A DNA stretch of 64,000 nt from Paraburkholderia sp. BL21I4N1 (GCF_002973525.1 NZ_PVEN01000011.1:124001-188000); one strand, 5' to 3'; counted from the first letter of the stretch, positions 6,855-15,926 are shown. Notes: generated from the letters alone by a model not told the origin. Program-made: numbers and translations.

Positions 6855-8756
6855 CTAGAACGTTTCCCAGTCCGCGTCCGAGCCCGCCGCGGTCGCGCTG
6901 GACGCGCCCGAACGTGCTGCGGAATCGGCGGACGGACGAACGGTCTTCGGCCGCAGCGCCGGTTCGACGCGCGCCGCGCCTGCTTCGTGCGCGGTGGTCG
7001 CCGGTGCTGCGAGTGATGCCGTGTTGCCTGCTGTCGCCGCGCTTGCCGCCGGTGCGGCGTGATTCGCCGCATGGCCGGCGCCGGCTTTCGGCCCGGCCTT
7101 GACCGCAGCTTTGCTCTTGCTGCCGTTGCTACTGAAATTCCCGCTGCTACGCGCCACCGCTGGCGAACGCGCCGCCGGCGCGGCGCTGCTGCGCGTCTGC
7201 CCGCCAGCCACCTTCCAGCCGGTCAACACCGCTTGCAACTGACGCGTCTGATCTTCGAGCGACGCGGCCGCGGCCGCCGCCTGTTCGACCAGCGCAGCGT
7301 TTTGCTGCGTAACTTCGTCCATCTGCACGACCGCGCGATTCACCTGCTCGATGCCGCCGGACTGCTCTTCCGACGCCGCGCTGATTTCGCCCATGATGTC
7401 GGTCACGCGCCGCACCGCCTGCACGATCTCGTCCATCGTGGTGCCTGCACGGCCGACCAACGCCGAGCCGCTTTGCACCTTGTCGACCGAGTCGCCGATC
7501 AGTTCCTTGATTTCCTTCGCGGCGCTCGCGCTGCGCTGCGCGAGGCTGCGCACTTCGCCGGCCACCACCGCGAAACCGCGGCCCTGCTCGCCGGCGCGGG
7601 CGGCTTCGACCGCCGCGTTCAGCGCGAGAATATTGGTTTGAAACGCGATGCCTTCGATCACGCCGATGATGTCGACGACCTTGTTCGAGCTGGTCGCGAT
7701 GTCCTGCATCGTCGTGACGACCTGGCTCACCACGTCGCCACCGCGCGTGGCGATGTCCGACGCGTTAACGGCCAGCTGGCTCGCCTGACGCGCGTTCTCG
7801 GCGTTCTGGCGCACGGTGCCGGTCAGCTGCTCCATGCTCGACGCGGTTTCCTGCAGCGAGGACGCTTGCTGTTCGGTACGTTGCGACAGATCGGTGTTGC
7901 CCATCGCGATTTCGCGCGCGCCCGTGTCGATCGATTCGGTGCTGCTGTGCACGGCCCTCACCATCGTCGACATGCTGTCCTGCATCCGCTTGATGCCGGC
8001 GAACAGAATGCCGATTTCGTTGCGGCTGAACACATTGATCGACTCGGACAGATCGCCCGCCGCGATCCGCTCGAAACATGCGGTCGCATCTTTCAGCGGT
8101 TGCACGATCAGGCCGCGCAGCGCGAAACGGATGCCCACCACCACGACCAGCGCGAACAGCGTGAACGCGATAATCAGCGTCGTCATCAGCGAGATGTTCG
8201 ACTGCGCGCCGGCCTGCAGATCCACGGCGCTCTGCTGCAACGCCTTGATGACGGCCGACGCCGCGCCGTCGTAGGCGATGAACATCGGGCTGATTTTGGT
8301 GTCGGCGATCGCGTGGTACGCGTTCATGTCGTTCGCATTCAACGCCGCGAACTCCGGATCGACGCCGTCGCGCATCACCGCCGTGCGCTTGGCGAGCACG
8401 TCGTCGAGCAGCGCCGAATCGATACCGGCCTTCGGCGCATCGAGGTACATCTGCCAGCTTTGATTGCCCTTGACCAGCAGTTCCTGCGCGCGGTCGATCG
8501 CCTTCTTCGCTTCGTCCGCATTACCCGCGGCCGACAGCGTGTTGAAACGATCGATCGCGAGACGCGAGCGCAACAGATATGCGGAAGCATCGTCCAGGGC
8601 GTGAATCGCCACCAGATCGCCACGCGCGATGCGGTCGAGCGACTGGCTCGCGCGATTCAGCGCGGTTAACCCAAGGGCGCCGACCACCACGGTCAGCGCC
8701 GCCAGAAGGATCCCCACCATCGTCAATGACGTGCGAATCGACCACCTGCTCAGCAT
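6855..8756 (-). CDS. Methyl-accepting chemotaxis receptor, Tar/Tsr type
   Basis: A 633-residue transmembrane receptor. TM1 is at ~10-33, a four-helix-bundle periplasmic sensor at ~34-190, TM2 at ~191-213, and then HAMP. The conserved signalling tip includes NILALNAAVEAARAGEQGRG. Methylation helices with Gln/Glu pairs flank the tip. After ~residue 520 comes a long Ala/Pro/Ser-rich tether ending in DWETF, a variant of the NWETF pentapeptide that binds CheR and CheB in enteric receptors. It lies 54 bp after cheW in the che operon. The ligand cannot be read from sequence; an attractant role like Tar is inference. Confidence 0.93.
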   Translation of the reverse strand: MLSRWSIRTSLTMVGILLAALTVVVGALGLTALNRASQSLDRIARGDLVAIHALDDASAYLLRSRLAIDRFNTLSAAGNADEAKKAIDRAQELLVKGNQSWQMYLDAPKAGIDSALLDDVLAKRTAVMRDGVDPEFAALNANDMNAYHAIADTKISPMFIAYDGAASAVIKALQQSAVDLQAGAQSNISLMTTLIIAFTLFALVVVVGIRFALRGLIVQPLKDATACFERIAAGDLSESINVFSRNEIGILFAGIKRMQDSMSTMVRAVHSSTESIDTGAREIAMGNTDLSQRTEQQASSLQETASSMEQLTGTVRQNAENARQASQLAVNASDIATRGGDVVSQVVTTMQDIATSSNKVVDIIGVIEGIAFQTNILALNAAVEAARAGEQGRGFAVVAGEVRSLAQRSASAAKEIKELIGDSVDKVQSGSALVGRAGTTMDEIVQAVRRVTDIMGEISAASEEQSGGIEQVNRAVVQMDEVTQQNAALVEQAAAAAASLEDQTRQLQAVLTGWKVAGGQTRSSAAPAARSPAVARSSGNFSSNGSKSKAAVKAGPKAGAGHAANHAAPAASAATAGNTASLAAPATTAHEAGAARVEPALRPKTVRPSADSAARSGASSATAAGSDADWETF

Positions 8757-8810
8757 CTCGATGCTCCCTGTCCCAATCTTTCGTTAAAGCGACTGCTGCT
8801 ACCGCCGCCG

Positions 8811-9347
8811 TTAGGCGCCGAGTGCTTCGATCAGCGCCATTTCGCGGCTGGTCATCAGCTTCTCGATGTCCATCAGGATCAGCATGCGGCCGTCGACGGT
8901 GCCCAGTCCCGTGAGGTACTCGGTCGTCAGCGTCGCGCCGAATTCCGGCGCCGGCATGATCTGGTCGGTGGCAAGCGTCAGCACGTCCGAGACGCCGTCC
9001 ACCACCATCCCGACCACGCGATGCGCGACGTTCAGGATGATGACGACCGTCTGATGGTCGTATTCGACGCGGCCCAGATGGAACTTGATGCGCATGTCGA
9101 CGATCGGCACGATGATGCCGCGCAGATTGATCACGCCCTTGATGAACTCCGGCGCATTGGCGATCCGCGTCACGTTGTCGTAGCCGCGGATTTCCTGCAC
9201 CTTGAGAATGTCGATGCCGTACTCTTCGGCGCCGAGCGTGAAGACGAGGAATTCCTGACCGCCGGCGTCTGCCTGCTGCGCGTCGCGGCGGCCATTCGTA
9301 CCGCTCGCGTTCGCGACGCTCGAATTGATGGATTGGACTTCTGCCAC
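8811..9347 (-). CDS. cheW: Chemotaxis coupling protein CheW
   Basis: A 178-residue scaffold that links receptors to CheA. After ~30 variable N-terminal residues, the double beta-barrel fold is visible in EFLVFTLGAEEYGIDILKVQEI, VINLRGIIVPIVDMR and VVGMVVDGVSDVL. I prefer GTG at 9347, with a run of five G six bases upstream. A TTG four codons earlier (9359) is also open. It lies between cheA and the receptor gene, all on the minus strand. Confidence 0.95.
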   Translation of the reverse strand: MAEVQSINSSVANASGTNGRRDAQQADAGGQEFLVFTLGAEEYGIDILKVQEIRGYDNVTRIANAPEFIKGVINLRGIIVPIVDMRIKFHLGRVEYDHQTVVIILNVAHRVVGMVVDGVSDVLTLATDQIMPAPEFGATLTTEYLTGLGTVDGRMLILMDIEKLMTSREMALIEALGA

Positions 9348-9410
9348 GTTAGCCCCCAAACGGTTGGGATGAAATAAGTTGAGTGAGTGTTACGCCGGGT
9401 GTAAGCGACA

Positions 9411-11702
9411 TCATGCGAGGCTCATCGCACCGTGCGCGTGGCGCGTTTCGCGATTCAGCGCCGCCACGTCCACGATCAGCGCGACGCTGCCGTCGCCGAG
9501 AATGGTCGCCGCGGAAATGCCGTGCACCTTGCGGTAATTCGTTTCCAGATTCTTCACGACCACCTGCTGCTGGCCCACCAGTTCGTCGATCAGCATCGCA
9601 AAGCGGCGCCCTTCGGTCTGCATGATGGTGACGATGCCCTGGGTCGGCTCCTGCTTCGCGTCGTCGACGGTGAACACTTCGTGCAACGCGACCAGCGGCA
9701 GGTATTCACCGCGCACGCGCACCACGCGTTCGCCATTGGCCACGGTGTAAATGTCTTCGGCTTGCGGCTGCAGCGACTCCATCACGAAGTTCAGCGGCAG
9801 AATGAAAATCTCGTTGCCGACCTTCACGGACATGCCGTCGAGAATCGCCAGCGTGAGCGGCAAGACGATTCGCGTGGTGCTGCCCTTGCCGGCGTGCGAG
9901 GTGATTTCCACGTGACCACCCATCGACTGGATGTTCCGCTTCACCACGTCCATGCCGACGCCACGGCCGGAGACGTCCGTGACCTGTTCCGCCGTCGAAA
10001 AGCCCGGCAGGAAGATCAGGTTCCAGACTTCTTCGTCGCTCATCGTCTCGCTGACCTGCATGCCCTGCTTGGCCGCCTTCGCGAGAATCTTGTCGCGGCG
10101 CAGACCCGCGCCGTCGTCGCTCACTTCAATGACGATGTTGCCGCCATGGTGAGCCGCCGACAGCACCAGCTGGCCGGTCGAATCCTTGCCCGCCGCGCGC
10201 CGCGCTTCCACGGTTTCGATGCCGTGGTCGAGACTGTTGCGCACCAGGTGAGTCAACGGATCGATAATCCGTTCAATCAGGCTCTTGTCGAGTTCGGTCG
10301 CCTGACCGAAGGTGACGAGCTCCACTTCCTTGCCGAGTTTCGCCGCCAGATCGCGCACCAGACGCGGGAAGCGGCTGAACACGTAATCCATCGGCATCAT
10401 GCGGATCGACATCACCGCTTCCTGCAGATCGCGCGCATTGCGCTCGAGCTGCGCCATGCCGTTGAAGAGCCGGTCGTGCAGCGCCGGATCGAACGTGCTG
10501 GTGGTTTCCGCGAGCATGGCTTGCGTGATCACCAGTTCGCCGACCAGGTTGATCAGTTGATCGACCTTTTCGACACCGACGCGAATCGAGCTGCCTTCCG
10601 CGCCGCCCGCTGCCGCAGCCGGACGGGCCGCGGCCTTGCGGTCCTGTTCGGCAGGCGCGGCGGCGCTCGCCGCCGGCGCCGTGCTGGCCGCCGGTGCGCT
10701 GCTAGCCGCGGCGGGTTGCGCCGCCGCTGCCTCGAACAGACCGTGTGTTGCAGCGGGCGCAGCGGTGTTGGCCACCGGGGCCGACGACGCTGCCTGCACC
10801 GCTTCTACTGCCTGTGTTGCTTGCGCCGGGGCCGAATCGGCAGCGTCGGGCGTTCCAGGTTCGCCTTGCTGCGTTTCGTCCGCCGGTGCGGTGCCGCGGC
10901 CGATCGAGATCTGACTTTCGTCGATCACGAAACAGCAGACGGCGATGATATCGTCGGAGGTCACGTCGGTCTGGAGCCACAGCGTAAAGTCGCCACCGCT
11001 CTTGACCTGCCCGACGATGTTGCCCAGGTTGCCCAGCTCTTCGGCCAGCAGTTCCTGGTCCTTCTCCCCAACGCCCCGTAGCGTAATTTTCAGATGGGGA
11101 CCGGCGTTATTGTCCGCGCCGGCTCCCGCGGCTTGCCCGGTCTGAGCCGGTTCGCCGTCAGCCCATTCACCCGCCGCCGCTTGCACCGCCTGTTCGACGA
11201 CGTGCTCCGGCGGGGTACCGCCTTGTACCGCCTGTGTTTCAACCACTGCCGCTGCAACAGGCGCGGCTGCCGTTGCGGCTTGCGCCGGTGCTGCCGGCGC
11301 GCCACCCGCGCGGCTTTCCGCGTGCAACTGTTCGAGCTTCGCGCAGATCGCCTTGGCGATCGCGGCGTCCGGCTCGGCGCTCGCCCGGTAGTCGGCAAGC
11401 TGGCCGGACAATACGTCCTTGGTTTCGAGGAACGTATCGATCATGTCCTTGCGCAGCACGAGTTCGTTATTGCGTGCGCGGTCGAGCAGCGATTCGAGAA
11501 TGTGGGTCGTTTCCGTCAGCGCGGTAAAGCCGAACGTCGCCGCGCCGCCCTTGATGGAATGCGCCGCGCGGAAAATCGCCGCGAGGTCTTCCGGGTCCGG
11601 ATGCGCGATGTCCAGATTGAGCAGCAACTGCTCCATCTGCGCGAGCAGTTCGTCCGCTTCGTCGAAGAACGTCTGATAGAACTGAGTGATGTCGAGTGTC
11701 AT
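9411..11702 (-). CDS. cheA: Chemotaxis histidine kinase CheA
   Basis: A 763-residue kinase. P1 (Hpt) carries phospho-acceptor His48 in RAAHSIKGGAATFG. A long Ala/Gln-rich segment surrounds P2 (~200-270). P3 dimerisation helices start near VGVEKVDQLINLVGEL. P4 shows the N-box LVRNSLDHGIE, the VSDDGAGL G1 box and the SGRGVGMDVVK G2 box. The C-terminal P5 is CheW-like. It phosphorylates CheY and CheB. The Ala-rich linkers are longer than in E. coli CheA (654 aa) and explain the extra length. Confidence 0.97.
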   Translation of the reverse strand: MTLDITQFYQTFFDEADELLAQMEQLLLNLDIAHPDPEDLAAIFRAAHSIKGGAATFGFTALTETTHILESLLDRARNNELVLRKDMIDTFLETKDVLSGQLADYRASAEPDAAIAKAICAKLEQLHAESRAGGAPAAPAQAATAAAPVAAAVVETQAVQGGTPPEHVVEQAVQAAAGEWADGEPAQTGQAAGAGADNNAGPHLKITLRGVGEKDQELLAEELGNLGNIVGQVKSGGDFTLWLQTDVTSDDIIAVCCFVIDESQISIGRGTAPADETQQGEPGTPDAADSAPAQATQAVEAVQAASSAPVANTAAPAATHGLFEAAAAQPAAASSAPAASTAPAASAAAPAEQDRKAAARPAAAAGGAEGSSIRVGVEKVDQLINLVGELVITQAMLAETTSTFDPALHDRLFNGMAQLERNARDLQEAVMSIRMMPMDYVFSRFPRLVRDLAAKLGKEVELVTFGQATELDKSLIERIIDPLTHLVRNSLDHGIETVEARRAAGKDSTGQLVLSAAHHGGNIVIEVSDDGAGLRRDKILAKAAKQGMQVSETMSDEEVWNLIFLPGFSTAEQVTDVSGRGVGMDVVKRNIQSMGGHVEITSHAGKGSTTRIVLPLTLAILDGMSVKVGNEIFILPLNFVMESLQPQAEDIYTVANGERVVRVRGEYLPLVALHEVFTVDDAKQEPTQGIVTIMQTEGRRFAMLIDELVGQQQVVVKNLETNYRKVHGISAATILGDGSVALIVDVAALNRETRHAHGAMSLA

Positions 11703-11790
11703 GCCTGGGTCACCGCGAGAGTTCCTGTCTAGGCTTGGGCTACCGTGCCGCCGCGTCGAGAGCTTCTATAACTTGGTCTAAGGGTGGTGC

Positions 11791-12168
11791 TTACGCCTGA
11801 TCCGGTTCGGCCAACGCCGCCACCAGTTCGGTCAGCATGTCCGGGTCGAGTGGCTTTTCGATCCAGCCGGTCGCGCCCGCCGCTCGCGCCGCCGCCTTGA
11901 AGGGCTCGCCCGATTCCGTCGTGAGGACGAGGATGGGTGTCGCCTGGTAGGCCGGGTTGCCGCGCAGCGCGGCGATCAGATCGAGGCCGGTCTTGCCCGG
12001 CATGTGCTGGTCGGTCAACACGAGGTCGAACGACATGGCGAGCGCGTTTTCGAGCCCTTCGTTGCCGTCCGACGCGAGCGTCACCTCATAGCCGGCCGTC
12101 GTCAGCGTCGCGGCGAGAATCTGCCGCATCGATGCCGAATCGTCGATTGCCAGGATATGCCTGATCAT
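11791..12168 (-). CDS. cheY1: Second single-domain CheY-like response regulator
   Basis: A 125-residue receiver with the acidic pair at 9-10, phospho-acceptor Asp53 (LTDQHMPGKTG), a Thr in VLTTES and the Lys of WIEKPL. It has no output domain. It lies between motB and cheA, the place of cheY1 in Burkholderia clusters. It differs clearly from CheY at 3286: the residues after Asp are QHMPGKTG rather than WNMPNLDG. It may act as a phosphate sink or a separate motor signal, which cannot be settled here. Confidence 0.9.
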   Translation of the reverse strand: MIRHILAIDDSASMRQILAATLTTAGYEVTLASDGNEGLENALAMSFDLVLTDQHMPGKTGLDLIAALRGNPAYQATPILVLTTESGEPFKAAARAAGATGWIEKPLDPDMLTELVAALAEPDQA

Positions 12169-12251
12169 GAAAACCTCGCTGCACTTACGCTATGGGCCGC
12201 CGGGCGGTCCGCGCCCGTGGGCGCGTGAACCGGCCAGACGACCGCTGTCTG

Positions 12252-13259
12252 TTACTGGGCCGCCGGCGCCGCCGCCGGCAACTTCGGTGCAGCCGTCACC
12301 GGCTGCGCAAGCTTTTGCAGCAGCGGCTTCGAGCCGGCTGCGTCGTCCGACAAGGTGGTCGTGGTGGAGTCGTCGTGATCGAGCGCCTCTTCCGACTTCT
12401 TGTTCAACACGATGATGCTGATGCGGCGGTTTTCCGGATCCATCGGGTCCGCCTTGTTCAGGTTCTGCGTCGACGCGAGACCGAGCACGCGCATCACCTT
12501 CGCTTCGTCCATGCCGCCGGCGATCAGCTCGCGGCGCGATGCATTGGCGCGGTCCGCGGACAGTTCCCAGTTGCTGTAGCCCTTCTCGCCGCCCGCATAC
12601 TGCGCGGCGTCGGTGTGCCCCTGCACGATGATGCGGTTCGGGACGTCGTTCAACGTGTGGCCGATCTCGCGCAAAATGTCGCGCATGTACGGCTCCACCT
12701 GGTCTTTCGCGGTCGCGAACATCGGCCGCTTCTGCGAGTCGACGATCTCGATGCGCAGGCCGGTCAGCGTCGAGTCGATGCGGATCTGCTGCTTGAACTG
12801 GCGCAACACCGGATTCGCTTCAATGGCGGCCATCAGCTTGACCTGCAGATCGTGCAGCCGAACCTGCTCACGGCGTTCCAGCTCGCCTTGCGACTGATTC
12901 ATCGAGTCGTCGTTGCTGTGCGAAACGGTCCGCTGGGCACGGCTGTTCTGACCGTCCGTGATACGCGTAATACCTTGAGCGTCGGTCGAAATGTCGCGGC
13001 CGCCGCCCTTCAGAATGCTGGAGTCTTCCGCGCTGCGATCGCCGCCCCACAGCGTCACTTTCAACGGCTGGTTGAAGTAATCGGCGATCCCCTTCAACTG
13101 CACCGTGGAAGCCGAACTCAGCAGCCACATCAGCAGGAAGAACGCCATCATCGCGGTCATGAAGTCCGCATACGCGAGCTTCCATGCGCCGCCGTGATGG
13201 CCGGCCTTCTTCGGTGCTGCGCGCTTGACGACAATGGCGCGGTCTTTATCCTTGCTCAT
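12252..13259 (-). CDS. motB: Flagellar stator protein MotB
   Basis: A 335-residue stator subunit. A short basic cytoplasmic tail precedes one membrane helix (YADFMTAMMAFFLLMWLLSS) whose Asp is the proton-binding residue. The periplasmic part includes an OmpA-like peptidoglycan-binding domain with VQGHTDAAQY, LSADRANASRREL and ENRRISIIVL. The Ala/Pro-rich C-terminus looks disordered. It follows motA by 21 bp, so the two are cotranscribed from the sigma-28 promoter upstream of motA. Confidence 0.97.
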   Translation of the reverse strand: MSKDKDRAIVVKRAAPKKAGHHGGAWKLAYADFMTAMMAFFLLMWLLSSASTVQLKGIADYFNQPLKVTLWGGDRSAEDSSILKGGGRDISTDAQGITRITDGQNSRAQRTVSHSNDDSMNQSQGELERREQVRLHDLQVKLMAAIEANPVLRQFKQQIRIDSTLTGLRIEIVDSQKRPMFATAKDQVEPYMRDILREIGHTLNDVPNRIIVQGHTDAAQYAGGEKGYSNWELSADRANASRRELIAGGMDEAKVMRVLGLASTQNLNKADPMDPENRRISIIVLNKKSEEALDHDDSTTTTLSDDAAGSKPLLQKLAQPVTAAPKLPAAAPAAQ

Positions 13260-13280
13260 CGATTCGGTTCCCGGCGCCCT

Positions 13281-14141
13281 TTACTTGGCCTTGACGCGGC
13301 GCACGTGCTCTTCGAGCTCGGCGAACGACGGGCGCTCGGTCGAGAAGAGCACCTTGCGGCCGAATTCGACGGCGATCGCCGGGGCATAACCGTTCAGGCT
13401 GGCCAGAATCGTCACCTTGATGCACTGGAACATCTTGGTCGACTCGGTCACGCGCTGTTCGGCAACGCTCGCAAGCGGCCCGATCAGCCCGTACGAAAGC
13501 AGAATCCCGAGGAAGGTGCCGACCAGCGCCTGGGCGATCATCTCGCCAAGCACCGCGGGCGGCTTGTCGGCCGAGGCCATGGTGTGCACCACGCCCATCA
13601 CCGCAGCCACGATCCCGAACGCCGGCATGGCGTCGCCCACCTTGTTCAGTGCGTGCGCGGGCGCCTCGCCTTCCTGGTGATGCGTTTCGATTTCCTCGTC
13701 CATCAGACTTTCAATCTCGAACGCATTCATGTTGCCGCCCACCATCAAGCGCAGGTAGTCGGTCAGGAATTCGATGATGTGATGGTCGGCGAGAATCTTC
13801 GGGTATTGCGTGAAGATCGGACTCTTCGACGGATCGTCGATGTCCGCCTCCAGCGTCAGCGTGCCTTCCTTGCGCGCCTTGGCCAGCAGAACGTAGAGGA
13901 GGGCCATCAGCTCCATATAGACGTCCTTGTTGTACTTCGCGCCCTTGAACAGGGTTGGAATGACGCGCAGCGTCGCCTTGATCGTCTTCATTCCGTTGCC
14001 GAGAATGAACGCGCCGACGCCCGCACCGACGATCATCAGCACTTCAACAGGCTGCAGCAGCGCGCCAAGATGGCCGCCTTCCAGCGCGTAACCGCCGAAA
14101 ACGGACAACAGCGTCACGAGAGTTCCCACGAAAATCAGCAC
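13281..14141 (-). CDS. motA: Flagellar stator protein MotA
   Basis: A 286-residue inner-membrane protein with four predicted membrane helices and the large cytoplasmic loop between helices 2 and 3, which contacts FliG. The N-terminus (MLIFVGTLVTLLSVFGGY) aligns well with E. coli MotA. The later IVAAVMGVVHTMA and LVGTFLGILLSYG segments are the pore helices. The start is GTG with GAGGG eight bases upstream. With MotB it forms the proton channel driving rotation. Confidence 0.97.
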   Translation of the reverse strand: MLIFVGTLVTLLSVFGGYALEGGHLGALLQPVEVLMIVGAGVGAFILGNGMKTIKATLRVIPTLFKGAKYNKDVYMELMALLYVLLAKARKEGTLTLEADIDDPSKSPIFTQYPKILADHHIIEFLTDYLRLMVGGNMNAFEIESLMDEEIETHHQEGEAPAHALNKVGDAMPAFGIVAAVMGVVHTMASADKPPAVLGEMIAQALVGTFLGILLSYGLIGPLASVAEQRVTESTKMFQCIKVTILASLNGYAPAIAVEFGRKVLFSTERPSFAELEEHVRRVKAK

Positions 14142-14186
14142 TGCCGAGCCCTCACAAAGAAGCGACGGTGACCGTCGTTAATCTGG

Positions 14187-14213
14187 TTTACGGCAACGGA
14201 GCAGAAAACTTTG
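14187..14213 (-). promoter_or_regulatory. Sigma-28 (FliA) promoter of the motAB-che operon
   Basis: On the minus strand the sequence reads CAAAGTTT, 11 bases, GCCGTAAA. This is very close to the FliA consensus TAAAGTTT-N11-GCCGATAA and has exact spacing. It lies about 45 bp upstream of the motA GTG. It places motAB and the che genes in the late flagellar class. Confidence 0.88.
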
Positions 14214-14423
14214 ACGGAAAAGCGGCTCGTCGCTCCGGTGTAAACCAGAGGCGGATGCGCCAGACCCGGCAAGGGCCGGCGCGGAACGGGCGGACCGAAG
14301 GGTCCGCCGGATAGGGAAGTGGCCGGCGCGCGGTGCGGCGGCGTGCCGCGGGCGGCTGCGGTGGCCGTTGCGGTGGCCGTGGCGGCCGGAGTGGCCGCGT
14401 TGGTCGCCCGCAGCCGCCCTGGC

Positions 14424-15002
14424 TCAGGCTTCGAGTGCGGCAAGGTTCTCGCGGGCGCGAGCGTCGGCGAATTTCTTGGCGTCGGCGAATTTCTTTGTCT
14501 TACCGGCCCGCGACGGCGGCTGGCACAGCCCGCACACAAACGCATGCTGCGGATCGTGTGCGTGCGCGACAAAATGTCCCCCGCAACGGCAGCAGGCGGT
14601 CATTTGCAGCATGCCGGAATCGAAGAAACGCACCAGCGTCCACGCACGCGTGAGGCTGAGCACCGGCTCGTCGTCGTGCAACTGGACATGCTCCAGATAC
14701 AGCCGGTAGCTTTTCACGATCGACTGGATCGTCTGGCAACCGCCGTGGCCGGCCATGAAACGGTAGATGTTGTAGAACAGCGAAGAATGAAAGTTCGGCT
14801 GCCAGGTCATGAACCAGTCGGTCGAAAACGGCAACATGCCCTTGGGTGGCGACACCCCTTTCAATTCCTTATATAGCTTGATGAGCCGGTCGCGCGACAG
14901 ACTGGTTTCTGCTTCCAGCAATTGCAAGCGCGCGCCCAGTTCGATCAGTTCGATGGCCAGGGTGATTTCCCTGACTTCGAGCACCACACTTTTATAGGCC
15001 AT
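14424..15002 (-). CDS. flhC: Flagellar master regulator subunit FlhC
   Basis: A 192-residue partner of FlhD; the FlhD4C2 complex activates class II flagellar genes. The zinc site is visible as CCRCGGHF and CGLCQPP (~135-160), consistent with the four-Cys site of FlhC. It follows flhD by 51 bp. The C-terminus has an in-frame duplication giving KKFADAKKFADA. The 282 bp between flhC and motA hold the sigma-28 promoter but no other gene. Confidence 0.96.
   Translation of the reverse strand: MAYKSVVLEVREITLAIELIELGARLQLLEAETSLSRDRLIKLYKELKGVSPPKGMLPFSTDWFMTWQPNFHSSLFYNIYRFMAGHGGCQTIQSIVKSYRLYLEHVQLHDDEPVLSLTRAWTLVRFFDSGMLQMTACCRCGGHFVAHAHDPQHAFVCGLCQPPSRAGKTKKFADAKKFADARARENLAALEA
14461..14495. 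repeat. Tandem 18-bp duplication in the flhC 3' end
   Basis: The unit GCGTCGGCGAATTTCTTG occurs once in full and again nearly complete. It adds six codons in frame (KKFADA repeated) near the end of FlhC. Confidence 0.8.
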
Positions 15003-15053
15003 CCGCGTGCCGATCTCCCGTCCTGATCGCTTTGTTTGACGTGCGAGCTGCCA

Positions 15054-15374
15054 TCAGCCGAGTTGCTCGACTGGCTGGCTAGCCATCAGGATCGCGGAAT
15101 GCGCCTGAGCCACGGCGCTGGTCTTGCCTTTGTCCGCGAGCGCGGACAACACGGCATGGTCGTCGAAACGGAAACGGCACAACACCTGATTGGACGCCGC
15201 CAGCTTGACGGTCTGCGCCAGAGACAAACTGGCGAGCACATCGGCTAACTGGTCCGAAATCCCCATGCGAAACATGCCCATCGGCTTGTCTTCGCGCAGC
15301 AATCGCTGCGCTAGCAGGAGATACGACAGGTTGACTTCTCTGATCTCATTGAGCATTTCGCTTGTCGCGCTCAT
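15054..15374 (-). CDS. flhD: Flagellar master regulator subunit FlhD
   Basis: A 106-residue, all-helical regulator (MSATSEMLNEIREVNLSYLL), with the conserved segments AQRLLREDKP and FRMGISD and a Cys in NQVLCRF. The start at 15374 is set by a GGGGGA ribosome site five bases upstream and by the usual FlhD length. The longer open frame to 15518 has no homology to FlhD. It is the first gene of the cascade, with an unusually long upstream region. Confidence 0.95.
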   Translation of the reverse strand: MSATSEMLNEIREVNLSYLLLAQRLLREDKPMGMFRMGISDQLADVLASLSLAQTVKLAASNQVLCRFRFDDHAVLSALADKGKTSAVAQAHSAILMASQPVEQLG

Positions 15375-15528
15375 GATTCCCCCGGGGTAAATCTGGCTGG
15401 TCAGGCCGTTACGGAAACGTTTGCTCGAACGCGCGCACCCAAACCGCACGAATCGGCTCGTTTCTGGTCTTGCGCACATTGTCTCGAAAGGGGCAGCGGA
15501 CGAAAATCGGACAGACACCCAGCCTGCC

Positions 15529-15546
15529 TGACGGATAAATCCGTCA
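15529..15546. promoter_or_regulatory. Inverted repeat 1 upstream of flhD
   Basis: TGACGGATAAATCCGTCA is a perfect 8+2+8 inverted repeat. It lies 155 bp upstream of the flhD ATG and four bases from a second repeat. It is a candidate operator for a dimeric regulator. Confidence 0.6.
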
Positions 15547-15550
15547 TTCG

Positions 15551-15569
15551 TGTAGGAATAATTCCTACA
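15551..15569. promoter_or_regulatory. Inverted repeat 2 upstream of flhD (RcsB/BvgA-like heptads)
   Basis: TGTAGGAATAATTCCTACA is a perfect 9+1+9 inverted repeat. Its TAGGAAT/ATTCCTA arms resemble the heptads bound by NarL-family regulators: the RcsAB box is TAAGAATATTCCTA, and BvgA binds TTTCnTA-type heptads. The family is inference. Confidence 0.6.
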
Positions 15570-15926
15570 AAGAGACGTGCAGGGGGAAGTGAGCTGGCGC
15601 GATATGCGCGCAATTTGTGCTTTCCAATGCGTGTTGAATACGCGCCTGGAAAGGATGAGGAGTGAACGGTGAGTGTTTAGCCACTCTGAATCCGCACCTC
15701 TGCTGCGGTGAAAAATAATTATAAGACCATTTCACTTCTGCGCAACGCGTGCTTACGCAGGTGCGTAGTGTCGGCCCTCCAGCGGCCGGGCGCGCGGCTT
15801 GCTGGAGCGTGCGCAGCGTTTCATTTCGAATGGCGACCATCGGTTGAATGCCCACGGTGAGCGTCCAGTCGACCTGTAACGCACCATGTTTCGCGCTGTA
15901 ACAACATTAAGCGTTTGAAAAATAAC

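Noticed and set aside
12192..14171. A 659-codon plus-strand frame across motA and motB
   Set aside because: Spans two real minus-strand genes and their gap; shadow caused by codon bias.
15708..15735. GTGAAA / TTTCAC inverted repeat in the flhDC upstream region
   Set aside because: Arms are only six bases and 16 bases apart; likely by chance in an AT-rich stretch.
15565..15855. A 96-codon minus-strand frame upstream of flhD
   Set aside because: No ribosome site, no recognisable protein, and it lies in a region better explained as regulatory.
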